Below are positions 14,136 through 22,411 of a stretch of DNA of 25,078 nucleotides, piece by piece. The notes beneath the pieces are model-generated. The model made no database searches. It was not told the DNA's origin and saw only the letters and a program-made list of their open reading frames with translations. The translations under genes were made by a program, and so were the position numbers. Positions within the stretch are counted from its first letter, which is position 1, and each line of letters starts with the position of its first letter. This DNA is from Lachnospiraceae bacterium UBA1760 (GTDB lineage: Bacteria > Bacillota > Clostridia > Lachnospirales > Lachnospiraceae), in assembly GCA_002314775.1 (NCBI GenBank), contig DCHE01000027.1:1-25078 (forward strand). Reading direction: 5' to 3'.

Positions 14136-16007
14136 CTATCTTGCTGCTTTCTTTCGCTTCTTTTCCTCATACATCTTCTTATCTGCAGAGGCAATCAGCT
14201 TCTCAAGCTCCTTCATTATCTGTGGATAGCCAAATTCAAAGCCTGCACTTGCCTTGACTGGTTCCTTTATGGCTTCACTCAGCCTGTTCATCTTTTCCCT
14301 TGCACGGGAAATATTCGCAGCAGGTGAGATGACAAGAAACTCATCTCCGCCGTAGCGAACCACAATGTCATCCTCCTCGCCAGCCCCCTGAAGCATCTCG
14401 GCCATTGACTTAATGTAGCTGTCTCCTGCCTTGTGTCCCTCTATATCATTTATCCTCTTTAATCCATCGAGGTCGAAGAAGGTCACACTGATTCCTGAGT
14501 TTCTCTCCCTTGCAAGCTCAATAAGCGCCTCGGACATAACACGCATTCCCGAACGGTTATAAATGCCTGTAAGGTCATCATACTGCCATTTCTGGTTAAT
14601 CTTTGCAAGCATTGTATTCTTTAAATCCTGGTTATAAATGGTTGCGATTGCGCTGTCTATCTTAAGTATAAGATGCTGAATCGCTCTTCCTGAGAGATCA
14701 TCTCTGAAGTTTCCAATAATACTGTAACCAATACATCTTTTGCCATCATGAACGGGCATCACTATGTAGTAGCTATTATCCTTTTTGTAGTTTGAACCTG
14801 GTGGAAATAGCATCCTTGTATCAAAGCTTGTGTAGCTCTTCCACTCACCATTCTCGTAAGCAATTGGGCACCAGGCAGTTTCATCGTAGGTTGTAATGTC
14901 CCTGTCTACCGGTATGCCACTTGCTATCTGATCAAGCTCTCTATAGTAAGACTCTCTGCTTCCGCACTGACAAAAATAGAAGAATTCCATACCGAATTTC
15001 TCGATATACTGCTCCATGGCGCGCTCAAAATCAGACAGCTTTGTAGTGTTCAGGAATTCTATTGAAAGTCCCTTAAGTACATCCAGGCTCATATCCATAT
15101 TTATCTTCATCTCGATACACTCTTCATCATTGTAGGTGTAGGAATCTGGATTTTCACAGCCACAGGTACTTCCCGCAGTCATCTTGCTTTCGATTACTAT
15201 ACTCTGCACTTCTTTTCTGCCTTCAATCTTCTCAAAAAGCTTCTCAAAGGCAATAACTCCCGCCTCGTATTCCTTCCTGTCAACAGTGGTAAGCCTTGGC
15301 GATGTGAGCTGTGCCACCTCACTATTATCATAGCCTGTCACTCTGACCTTTCCTGGCACATCAATGCCGTATTTTTTCAGCTGACTTATTATTCCAATGG
15401 CCATGAAATCATTTGCGGCAACAAACACCTCAGGGAGTTCTTTTTTCTTGACCATATATTCTCTAACTAACTCTCTGCCACTTCCAAAATTGAAGTCTCC
15501 GAAATGTATTCTGTCTTTTGGCACCTCTATTCCATGACTGGCTGTGACATTCTTGAATATCTCCAATCTCTGCTTTGAATCTCTGTTTCCCCATGGTCCG
15601 GACATATATGAAAAGCTTTTTAGCCCGTGGTCCTCGATAAGGTGTAGTAGCAGTTCCTCAAAACCTGCTTTGTTATCAAAGGTTATTACATCCGCACCCT
15701 CTGATGGCATATTAAATGATACACAAGGAACTTTTGATGCAACAATTCTTTTTTCAAGCTCACTAACCACATCCTCATCCTGAATGCTTGTGTAATCCAC
15801 AATCACTCCATCATAATTGTCAAATGATGGCAGGTTAAAGATGTTGTACTCCCCATGAATATAATCCTCCAAATGCTCAAACAAAAAACCTTCGCAAGTA
15901 AACAGCATGACATTTGCATTATGCTTCTTTGCTGCTGCCCTTATTCCGTCAATTATAATATATCGGCTTATAAACCCAATTTCACCGAATACAACCGCAA
16001 TATTCAT
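14136..16007 (-). CDS. LacI-type sugar-sensor domain fused to GGDEF (diguanylate cyclase)
   Basis: 623 residues from the chosen ATG. Residues 1 to about 275 form a periplasmic-binding/LacI-type sensor: MNIAVVFGEIGF, VDYTS, GLKSFSYMSGPWGN, EVFVAANDFMAIGI, VRVTGYDNSEVA, LTTVDRKEYEAG. There is no HTH and no signal peptide or membrane helix, so it senses a ligand inside the cell. A linker with a Cys pair (STCGCEN) and a GAF-like region follow (about 290-450). The GGDEF domain (455-623) is complete: DDLTGIYNRSG, FFDLDGLKRIND, GHKAGD, RYGGDEF (551-557) and ADKKMYEEKK. The inhibitory RxxD site is absent (EEDD). It should make c-di-GMP in response to a sugar-like ligand. The first six codons of the longer frame contain the ribosome binding site AAAGGAGG, so 16007 is the start. 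It lies 74 nt after the dehydrogenase gene. Confidence 0.9.
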   Translation of the reverse strand: MNIAVVFGEIGFISRYIIIDGIRAAAKKHNANVMLFTCEGFLFEHLEDYIHGEYNIFNLPSFDNYDGVIVDYTSIQDEDVVSELEKRIVASKVPCVSFNMPSEGADVITFDNKAGFEELLLHLIEDHGLKSFSYMSGPWGNRDSKQRLEIFKNVTASHGIEVPKDRIHFGDFNFGSGRELVREYMVKKKELPEVFVAANDFMAIGIISQLKKYGIDVPGKVRVTGYDNSEVAQLTSPRLTTVDRKEYEAGVIAFEKLFEKIEGRKEVQSIVIESKMTAGSTCGCENPDSYTYNDEECIEMKINMDMSLDVLKGLSIEFLNTTKLSDFERAMEQYIEKFGMEFFYFCQCGSRESYYRELDQIASGIPVDRDITTYDETAWCPIAYENGEWKSYTSFDTRMLFPPGSNYKKDNSYYIVMPVHDGKRCIGYSIIGNFRDDLSGRAIQHLILKIDSAIATIYNQDLKNTMLAKINQKWQYDDLTGIYNRSGMRVMSEALIELARERNSGISVTFFDLDGLKRINDIEGHKAGDSYIKSMAEMLQGAGEEDDIVVRYGGDEFLVISPAANISRAREKMNRLSEAIKEPVKASAGFEFGYPQIMKELEKLIASADKKMYEEKKRKKAAR

Positions 16008-16081
16008 GCTCTTACCTCCTTTCATATTTAGGTCTAGGCCATCTCTAGCTTCACGGGGTCCTCACGAGTCAATTCTTATCC

Positions 16082-16837
16082 CTAAAGCTTTTTCTTTTGC
16101 TGCCTTCCTGTCATCCTTAATACAAACCTGCCTGGAGCAAATTTTTGCGCTGAGGTAGCAAGCTTCATAAGAAGTGTCGGAACTATAACCGTCCTTCCAC
16201 ACCTCATACCCCTCAGTGCATCGTCGACACACTTTTCTACAGTAATACCCTTTAATCCAAACTGAACGTCTGCATTTTCATTAAACTCTGTGTCAACAGG
16301 TCCCGGGCAGAGCACGCTAACCTTAACTCTGCTCTTAGCATTTTTAAGCTCTGTTGCAACTGCTCTTGTAAGGCTCACAACATACGCCTTTGATGCGTAA
16401 TATGTAGCCATGTATGGTCCTCCCGGAAGTAGTCCTGCAGAGGAACCAACATTTAATATTCTTCCATGGTTTACAAGCATCATCTTCTTAAGTATTCCCT
16501 TAAAGAGAATGTGCATCGAAAGGTCGTTAACCATTATCATCGAAATCTCTTTGTCCATATCTGTCTCAGAGAACATTCCACAGGTTCCAAAGCCTGCATT
16601 GTTGATGAATATATCAATTCTCTCATCCTTAACCTCATGAAGAAGCTCTCTTGCACCCTCCTCCTTGGAAAGGTCGCATACTATTATTCTGCAGGGAACC
16701 TTAAGCTTTTCTGAAAGCTTCTCTAGTCTGTCCTCTCTTCTTCCAGTTAAGATTAATCTGTATCCCTTTCTCGCAAATCTTTTAGCGAACTCCTCACCAA
16801 TACCCGAGGTAGCCCCTGTAATAAATGCCGTTTTCAT
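16082..16837 (-). CDS. Short-chain dehydrogenase/reductase (SDR)
   Basis: 251 residues, classical SDR size. Visible motifs are the NAD(P)-binding TGATSGIG (residues 8-15), the strand FINNAGFG (about 82-89), the catalytic Ser in LNVGSSAGLLPGG, the catalytic pair in YYASKAY and the nucleotide-binding LCPGPVDTEF. The Arg residues after the second strand (TGRREDRL) favour NADP. The C-terminal part resembles DltE/YqjQ-type and ketoreductase-like SDRs, but the substrate cannot be assigned. GAGGG lies 7 nt before the ATG. The gene is 50 nt downstream of the ABC permease gene with no terminator between, and upstream of the LacI-GGDEF gene, so it is probably co-transcribed with the exporter. The 74 nt after it hold an unusually GC-rich patch but no terminator. 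Confidence 0.92.
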   Translation of the reverse strand: MKTAFITGATSGIGEEFAKRFARKGYRLILTGRREDRLEKLSEKLKVPCRIIVCDLSKEEGARELLHEVKDERIDIFINNAGFGTCGMFSETDMDKEISMIMVNDLSMHILFKGILKKMMLVNHGRILNVGSSAGLLPGGPYMATYYASKAYVVSLTRAVATELKNAKSRVKVSVLCPGPVDTEFNENADVQFGLKGITVEKCVDDALRGMRCGRTVIVPTLLMKLATSAQKFAPGRFVLRMTGRQQKKKL

Positions 16838-16887
16838 TCTATCACCCTCTTATATTTCAGGAGTCTAAGTTTAATAATTCCTATCTC

Positions 16888-17829
16888 CTATCTCTTATCC
16901 TTATCTATTCTCTTTAATGCAAGCACCGTGATAAGTGCAAATAAAAGTGCAAATAGTAAAAGAGCCATCCAGCAGTTAACAATATTTCCTGTTGTTGTAG
17001 CATAGTCTGCAATCTGGCTCTGCTCTGCAGTCTTCATACAAAAGGTCTCTTTGTCAATAGTCTCGCTCATTATCTTAATCGGCTTTAAACCTTCATATTC
17101 CATGTTGCTCCACTTTTGAAGCTGGTTCCACATAGTAACCATTGGAAGGGAGTTGTAGTTTGACTGTGATGCAATACATTTTACGCCCCATCTTGCGATG
17201 GAAAAATCTGTCATCCACTTAATTCTCTCAGGGAGCTGGAACACTGAGTTAGAGAAAACCAGCTCAAATATAAGCATAAATGGCATAACCGTCATAGCTG
17301 CTGTGGTCGACTTTGCAATTCCCGAGATTGCAAGGGACATCATATCGGACGAAAATGTAATAAGAAACATGGTTATTCCTATCTCGAGATAGAAATTGTT
17401 TAATATAAAGCCCTGGTTTAAGAAATTCATTCCACTATATTTACATACCACTATTGTTACAATCGTCTGAGCCAGACAGATAAATGCCTGGTATATCATA
17501 TGTGCGAATACATACGAGGTTATATGCATACCATTTCTATGCTCACGCTTTACAACGTCTCTCTCTCGGCAGATTGACTGGATTGAGTTGAAGAATCCGT
17601 TCCAGATACAAATGCATGAGAGCGCAAGAGCACCCTTGATTGTGCCCTCCATATTGAGGAACATATTCTCCGCAACTACGATGGAAACTATACCTGCAAC
17701 AAGGGCAGACATAGGAATAACCTTCCAGTCATTCATATAAACAAACATTCTGAAGAATTTCTTTAAAAAAATAGGCACCTGAGCGACTCTGCCTCTGTGG
17801 CGCATGTCTATATCCTTATTCTGTTCCAT
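16888..17829 (-). CDS. ABC-2 (ABCG-like) exporter permease
   Basis: 313 residues with about six membrane helices. After a charged N-terminus (HRGRVAQVPIFLKKFFRMF), the first helices lead into the signature region of ABCG-type permeases: WNGFFNSIQSICRERDVVKREHRNGMHITSYVFAH, where Arg-Glu-Arg and the following Arg/Gly-Met are conserved. A large extracellular loop with two Cys or so lies before the last helix (about 240-285). It pairs with the ATPase gene upstream, whose last 14 nt it overlaps, which indicates translational coupling. The longest frame starts at 18036 within the ATPase gene; GGAGG 8 nt before the ATG at 17829 decides the start. The substrate is unknown. The permease and ATPase, often fused in ABCG proteins, are split here. 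Confidence 0.87.
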   Translation of the reverse strand: MEQNKDIDMRHRGRVAQVPIFLKKFFRMFVYMNDWKVIPMSALVAGIVSIVVAENMFLNMEGTIKGALALSCICIWNGFFNSIQSICRERDVVKREHRNGMHITSYVFAHMIYQAFICLAQTIVTIVVCKYSGMNFLNQGFILNNFYLEIGITMFLITFSSDMMSLAISGIAKSTTAAMTVMPFMLIFELVFSNSVFQLPERIKWMTDFSIARWGVKCIASQSNYNSLPMVTMWNQLQKWSNMEYEGLKPIKIMSETIDKETFCMKTAEQSQIADYATTTGNIVNCWMALLLFALLFALITVLALKRIDKDKR

Positions 17830-19174
17830 TGCATGCACCTCCTTCCTCATTTGCAGCTTCATAAGCTTTACCATTAAACTTTGCAATAAGCTCGTCAGCT
17901 CTTCCATCGCCGCCCTCTTCCTCACGGTTGATGGTCTTAACGATATCCTCCATAGTATCCCTGTCGAAGAATTCCTTCGCCTTGTCAACTGGTCCATAGT
18001 AAACAAGTCTTCCTGTATGATCCTCATCCTTTGCAAGAACGATTACATCATCGAAGCAATCAAGAACTCGGTCTGGTGAATGCGTGATTACAATTACTAT
18101 CTTTCCCTCTCTTGAAATGTCATGGAGTCTCTTCATAAGCTCCTTGGCAAGTATTCCATCAAGTCCTGAATCTGGCTCATCGAGAACGTAGAATTTAGGA
18201 TCTGAGATAAACTCAGAGGCGATTGAAATTCTCTTTTTCTGACCTCCTGACTGCTTTCCTACTATGTTATCCTTTACGGGCATGAGGCCAAATATTTCCA
18301 TTACCTCATTTACCCTCTTCTGTCTTTCCTCGTGTGAAGCACTCACTGGGAGTCTCAAGGCAGCAGCATCCATAAGTGTATGCTCAACTGTGTCATTGTA
18401 TCTCATAAGATCCATCTGAGGTACGAAGCCTATCTCGTACTTCATCTTGTCAAACTCCTTGTAAACATCTCTTCCATCGAGAATAACGCTTGCGTCTGCC
18501 TTCTCATAGCCAGTAAGTGCGTTGATAAAGGTTGTCTTTCCAGCACCGGATCCACCTAAAAGAAGAACCATCCTTCCTGACTTAATATTCATATGAATAT
18601 CTCTAAGAAGTGTCTTCTTGTTGAATATATTTCCTGCCTCTCTCTTTCTGATGTTGATGGTAAGTCCATCTCCTATAGACTCAACATCAGCACCCGCCTC
18701 GAATACCTTTTGCTTCTTTTCTCCAGCCTTATATTCTGGCTGAAATTTCTTTGAGATGCCCCATATAAGCATTGTAATTCCATCATCAAGAAGCCACAGG
18801 AACATCCACTTTCTGCTACGTCCAAACATTTTACACAATCCACCATAAATCTTTATGGCATACAGAACAGCTATTACCTGGAAAATGATTGCAAGAAGCC
18901 CGTTCATATACACAATGCTGTTCTCAACAAGCCCGGGCACTTGATTATATACCTCATCTAATACCGCAAAACAAAAGTAAAGCAGATTCGTGACAAGAAG
19001 CACCTTTCCCTCATCAGCCATATCTGCACACACTGCGAACTTATAGTTCCTAAAGCCTGGCACTAATGCCCACCATCTTTTAACTCCACACTTTGGAAAA
19101 AAGATGAACATTCCCAAAAATCCAATAATCCACAGAATAACACTTAACTCTGTCAGACCAAGTAGTTGTAACAT
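17816..19174 (-). CDS. ABCG-type ATPase with N-terminal membrane domain
   Basis: 452 residues. Residues 1-145 hold about four membrane helices with FFPKCGVKRWWALVPGF (26-42), like the DUF5684-type domain of signal-peptidase-like proteins. Residues 170-410 are an ABC ATPase: Walker A GGSGAGKT (207-214), Q-loop VPQMDL, signature SGGQKKR (309-315), Walker B FYVLDEPDSGLDG (328-340) and H-loop His365 in ITHSP. QKKR and VPQMD are typical of ABCG exporters. The C-terminus (YYGPVDKAKEFF) also fits ABCG. With the overlapping permease gene it forms a probable exporter of lipids, peptides or small molecules. TAGGAGGG 7 nt before the ATG at 19174 decides the start; the longer frame runs through the terminator hairpin. 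Expression appears controlled by that hairpin. Confidence 0.9.
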   Translation of the reverse strand: MLQLLGLTELSVILWIIGFLGMFIFFPKCGVKRWWALVPGFRNYKFAVCADMADEGKVLLVTNLLYFCFAVLDEVYNQVPGLVENSIVYMNGLLAIIFQVIAVLYAIKIYGGLCKMFGRSRKWMFLWLLDDGITMLIWGISKKFQPEYKAGEKKQKVFEAGADVESIGDGLTINIRKREAGNIFNKKTLLRDIHMNIKSGRMVLLLGGSGAGKTTFINALTGYEKADASVILDGRDVYKEFDKMKYEIGFVPQMDLMRYNDTVEHTLMDAAALRLPVSASHEERQKRVNEVMEIFGLMPVKDNIVGKQSGGQKKRISIASEFISDPKFYVLDEPDSGLDGILAKELMKRLHDISREGKIVIVITHSPDRVLDCFDDVIVLAKDEDHTGRLVYYGPVDKAKEFFDRDTMEDIVKTINREEEGGDGRADELIAKFNGKAYEAANEEGGACNGTE

Positions 19175-19195
19175 TTTATCCCTCCTATACTTTAC

Positions 19196-19234
19196 AAAAA
19201 AGGAGGATACAAAAGACATCTCTATGTATCCTCC
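19196..19234 (-). terminator. Terminator or attenuator hairpin in the ABC leader
   Basis: On the minus strand GGAGGATACA (19234-19225) pairs perfectly with TGTATCCTCC (19211-19202) around a 13-nt loop, followed by TTTTTT (19201-19196). Only 21 nt lie between this U-run and the ABC ATPase ATG, just enough for the ribosome binding site. A promoter sits directly upstream (19245-19273), so the hairpin is in the leader of the ABC transcript as well as at the end of the trxB unit. Confidence 0.88.
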
Positions 19235-19244
19235 GTCTATCCTA

Positions 19245-19273
19245 ATTTTACCTTTTTTGCTTAGGATTGTCTA
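19245..19273 (-). promoter_or_regulatory. Predicted promoter upstream of the ABC leader hairpin
   Basis: TAGACA (19273-19268) and TAAAAT (19250-19245) on the minus strand, each one base from consensus, are separated by exactly 17 nt. Transcription would start near 19238, only a few nt before the terminator hairpin. It begins immediately after the trxB stop codon. Confidence 0.6.
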
Positions 19274-19275
19274 TG

Positions 19276-20205
19276 TTAATTTGAAAAACTGTTCAGGTCT
19301 TCTTCAAGTGATTTGACTGCATTTGCACCGTCAGAAGCCGCTGTGATTAGCTGCCGCAGCGCCTTGGTTCTCACATCTCCAATAGCATAAATTCCCCTTA
19401 CACTTGTCCTGGTATCCTCACCCGAAATGATATAGCCTGTCTCATCGAGCTTTACTAAATCCTTCACAAGATTTGTATTAGGCTTCATGCCTATTGCAAT
19501 GAAGATTCCTGATATTTCAAGTGTCTTTATATCACCAGTATTTTTATCTCTGATATTTACTGCATTTACAACATCCTCACCTAGGATTTCATCAACCACA
19601 TAGTTTGGCAGGAACTCTATCTTTTCATTCTCAAGCACCTTTTTCTGAAGAATTTTCTCTCCACGAAGGCCTTCTCTTCTATGAATCAGGTAAACCTTCT
19701 CACATATATTTGCAAGATACAGGGCATCCTGAAGTGCAATATTTCCACCACCTACAACTGCTGCAGTCCTATTTCTGAAAAATGCACCGTCACAGGTTGC
19801 ACAATATGACACACCTCTTCCCGCAAATTCCTTCTCACCCTTGCAGCCAATAAGCTTGTGGTCTGCACCGGTTGAGATAAAAACAGCTTTTGAATAAATG
19901 GTATCTCCACCACTAAGATAAATCTCCTTAACTTCTCCATCCTTAATTGAATCTACCTCGCCCTCTAGTATCGGTATCTCAAGTGCCGCTGCATGCTCCT
20001 TGAATTTCATAGCAAGCTCAAAACCATTTATACCGTAAAGTCCAAGGTAATTATCCACCCTGTCGGTAACCGCTATCTGTCCACCGCCGTAGATGTTTTT
20101 CTCAATTATTACAACATCAAGAAGTGCTCTTTTTGCATAAATTCCTGCCGAAAGTCCTGCAGGACCACCTCCAATTATAACCAGGTCTCTTATATTTTCG
20201 CTCAT
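19276..20205 (-). CDS. trxB: Thioredoxin reductase (NADPH, FAD)
   Basis: 309 residues. The FAD-binding motif GGGPAGLSAGIYAKRA is near residues 12-27, the redox-active pair is in CATCDG (about 134-139), the NADPH-binding VVGGGNIALQDALYLA follows (about 150-165), with HRREGLRGE for the phosphate, and the C-terminal FAD motif is GIYAIGDVR (about 270-278). It reduces a thioredoxin-like disulfide protein with NADPH. The first Gly motif reads GGGPAG, standard for the family. A GTG at 20214 gives three more codons, but GGGG 8 nt before ATG 20205 fits better. It has its own promoter and ends just before the ABC promoter and hairpin. No thioredoxin gene is in the window. Confidence 0.95.
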   Translation of the reverse strand: MSENIRDLVIIGGGPAGLSAGIYAKRALLDVVIIEKNIYGGGQIAVTDRVDNYLGLYGINGFELAMKFKEHAAALEIPILEGEVDSIKDGEVKEIYLSGGDTIYSKAVFISTGADHKLIGCKGEKEFAGRGVSYCATCDGAFFRNRTAAVVGGGNIALQDALYLANICEKVYLIHRREGLRGEKILQKKVLENEKIEFLPNYVVDEILGEDVVNAVNIRDKNTGDIKTLEISGIFIAIGMKPNTNLVKDLVKLDETGYIISGEDTRTSVRGIYAIGDVRTKALRQLITAASDGANAVKSLEEDLNSFSN

Positions 20206-20247
20206 AACACTCACCCCTTCTAGCTCCTTAAGCTATTATTATTAATC

Positions 20248-20276
20248 ATTCTATTATAGCTGTCACTCTCCGTCAA
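20248..20276 (-). promoter_or_regulatory. Sigma-A promoter of trxB
   Basis: On the minus strand TTGACG (20276-20271) and TAGAAT (20253-20248), each one base from consensus, are separated by 17 nt. A perfect TATAAT also lies inside the spacer but at only 12 nt from the -35 box. Transcription would start near 20241, a leader of about 35 nt. Confidence 0.7.
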
Positions 20277-20376
20277 TGTTCACAGGATATTTCATTTTCA
20301 CAATTATAAAATATATCTAAATATCATTGTAAAAATGTACTAATAATTTTTTCTTTATTTATATTTCTATTGGGGT

Positions 20377-20382
20377 TATAAT
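20377..20382 (+). promoter_or_regulatory. -10 box upstream of the broken GGDEF gene
   Basis: A perfect TATAAT on the plus strand lies 34 nt before the ATG at 20416. The -35 region is a T-rich stretch (TTTATT at 17 nt) with poor match, so strength is uncertain. An 11-codon frame starting at 20381 ends at 20416 but would begin inside the -10 box and is not expected to be transcribed. Confidence 0.5.
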
Positions 20383-20415
20383 GATGAAAATTACTTATTG
20401 TGGGAGATTTTGGTG

Positions 20416-21560
20416 ATGACATTAGTAAAAATGTATGTGGTTATTATGTCAACAGAAATATTCTGTTTTCTGTTTTTAGCCATTATAATGTACGGACTTC
20501 TTTTTGAAACTAAATACAGTAACAACATGAAAAGATCCTTTATGCACCTTAACCTCTGTGTTATGCTCTCACTCGTCTTTGATATTATTTCTTATCTTCC
20601 TGTTGACTGGAGCAACCATCAAAGCTTCAACTATTATTCAACTCTTCTTACCTATATTACACCAATTATGGTAAGTGGTTTTTTCCTGAAATACATATTC
20701 GAATTCATAAGCTACAGAACTAAGGTGTCCAAAAGGCTTTTCTTTATCGGAATTACATTTTCTTTTTTACAGCTTGTTTTTGCAACTGTTGCCGGCATTT
20801 CAAAAAAGCTTTTCACAATTACTGACGGAGTGTACGAACGCGGACCACTTTTTAACGTTTATATGCTCTCTTACATCGTGCTTCTTGCATATACAGTGGT
20901 TGCTGTACTGGTTAATTTTAAGAAGCTTGGCTTACACGATTCAATCGCCGCAATAATGTTCGTATTAATACCAGTATCTTTTATCCTGGTCAATATGATA
21001 CTTCCTGACCATGCCTTTGCAATCGCATCCCAGGCACTCTCTATCGAGCTCATCAACTATATGCTCATGGGCAGTCATATGGATGAGCTTATTGCAGACA
21101 GCGCTATGAATTCCGAGCTTGCGCATAAGGACAGGCTTACTGGCCTTTTCAACAGGCTTGCCTATACGAAGGCCTTCGAGAGTATGAATGGTGATGGTCC
21201 AATCGGCGTTATCTACAGTGATTTAAACGGATTAAAGCATACAAATGATACCCTTGGCCACAAGGCTGGAGATGCACCTACGCCGAGCTTTTACTTGGCT
21301 GCTTCAGACCTTCGGATGTTTTTAGAGTGAGTGGCGATGAATTTATCGTCCTTCTTAAGGGTATGCCACTTGAAACCTTCGAGAGAAAAAAGAAGGTTCT
21401 TAACGAAAGACTTATAATCGAAGGAAAACCTATAGCTGCTGCCGGTTTCAGATATGGCAGGGAGTCCGAGCTTCCTACACTTCTTGAATCAGCAGAGCTA
21501 GAGATGTACGAAGTAAAAAAGCAGTTTCATGAGACTTTCCCGGACTTGTCCAGAAAGTAA
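20416..21560 (+). pseudogene. 7TM-GGDEF protein broken by a frameshift
   Basis: The first frame (ATG 20416, GGGAG 9 nt upstream) encodes seven membrane helices and the start of a GGDEF domain: DRLTGLFNRLAY, IYSDLNGLKHTND, LGHKAGD. It then loses family similarity and stops at 21330. From 21279 the frame that is read further on (21327-21560) continues the domain: YAELLLGCF, SDVFRVSGDEF, then a C-terminal ESAELEMYEVKKQ. In intact GGDEF domains about six residues separate GD from the Ala of the AxxL helix; here only three do, and the frame is shifted by one. A loss of about 10 nt near 21275-21279 explains both. As it stands, no full cyclase is made; the first piece keeps the sensor only, and the SGDEF active-site half is orphaned. 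Sequencing error of this size is unlikely but not excluded. Confidence 0.85.
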
Positions 21561-21571
21561 ATTCTATCAAT

Positions 21572-22381
21572 TTAATTTCTTGTATATAAAATATCACCGA
21601 CTGAAAACTCATTTTCATTTTCGAACTTAACTGAAACTGAATAATAATAATCCCCTTCAGAGCAGTTGATATCATATTCATTCTCGTCGCCAAAGTTATC
21701 GAACTGCTTTACATACTCTGTGTTTTCTACCCACTCATTGGTGTCAGAATCCAGAGTTCTAAGTATAAGCTTAACGTTATCCTTGTCGTCCTTTACGATT
21801 TCCATGGTTGAATTACCGTTCTTGCTTACCCAAAGGCCCTTAAATTTTTCGTAACCCTCATTGAAGCTCTTTTTCTCCTCTTCTTCCTTATCCTTCATAT
21901 CAGCCTTTTCCTCATCGGTATAATAATTCTCGGTATCACCGAAAAACTCATACCCAAGATCAAGTATCAGTATTCTGTATATCTCAACGTAATTTTCAGA
22001 CTGAAGTTTTCTGATGTAATAGGCATCGCCATGGTTACCCATAATCTTCACGCCATGCACATCCTTTGGAGAGCTGATATTTACAGTAATTGTGGCGCCA
22101 GCAACAAGGCAGTCCTTTATCTCCCCTATTTCCTTATAATCCTTATCCTCACAGATAACATTCACCTTTGTCTGCTTTGATTTCTCGTTAAAATTCGAGT
22201 AAATCACAAGCTTGTCATCCTCGTAAACTGTTTTAGTGACTGTAATTCCATCAGCTTCATCCTGAGCTTTGTACTTGAATTCTTCCTTTGTGCTTCCCTT
22301 TGTGCTTCCCTTTGCACAGCCAAATACAGCAAGTGCTGTAACTCCTATCAATGCTCCTATTAAATATTTTACCATCTTCAT
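21572..22381 (-). CDS. Lipoprotein of unknown function
   Basis: 269 residues. A type II signal peptide is visible: Lys-containing start, hydrophobic core (about 7-19) and a lipobox VFGC with Cys22 as the lipid-modified residue. A short duplicated linker KGSTKGSTKEE follows, encoded by a 12-bp direct repeat. The mature part is acidic; a first half (about 40-130) looks like a beta-rich domain, a charged helix DMKDKEEEEKKSFNEGYEKF sits in the middle, and the last 90 residues (KGLWVSKNGNSTMEIV to FSVGDILYT) resemble a small lipocalin-like barrel as in other clostridial lipoproteins. No family is recognised with certainty. GGAG 6 nt before the ATG at 22381 decides the start. It is convergent with the broken GGDEF gene, with only 11 nt between the stops and no obvious terminator. 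Confidence 0.8.
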   Translation of the reverse strand: MKMVKYLIGALIGVTALAVFGCAKGSTKGSTKEEFKYKAQDEADGITVTKTVYEDDKLVIYSNFNEKSKQTKVNVICEDKDYKEIGEIKDCLVAGATITVNISSPKDVHGVKIMGNHGDAYYIRKLQSENYVEIYRILILDLGYEFFGDTENYYTDEEKADMKDKEEEEKKSFNEGYEKFKGLWVSKNGNSTMEIVKDDKDNVKLILRTLDSDTNEWVENTEYVKQFDNFGDENEYDINCSEGDYYYSVSVKFENENEFSVGDILYTRN

Positions 22382-22411
22382 TTTTTGCTCCTTCCCCATA
22401 ATAATTCCTTC

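Noticed and set aside
16008..16081. GC-rich patch before the LacI-GGDEF gene considered as a riboswitch or promoter
   Set aside because: It has a TTGACT box but no fitting -10, only short CGTGA direct repeats and a 4-bp CTAG hairpin; no known riboswitch core was recognised.
17830..18036. Longer N-terminus of the ABC permease
   Set aside because: The extra 69 codons lie inside the ATPase gene in another frame and lack membrane-protein character, while ATG 17829 has GGAGG at good spacing.
20381..20416. Eleven-codon leader frame overlapping the start of the broken GGDEF gene
   Set aside because: Its ATG lies within the -10 box, so it would not be transcribed from the promoter seen, and it has no ribosome binding site.
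21265..21335. Programmed ribosomal frameshift in the GGDEF gene
   Set aside because: No slippery heptamer is evident at the junction and about three conserved-position residues are also missing, which fits a deletion better.
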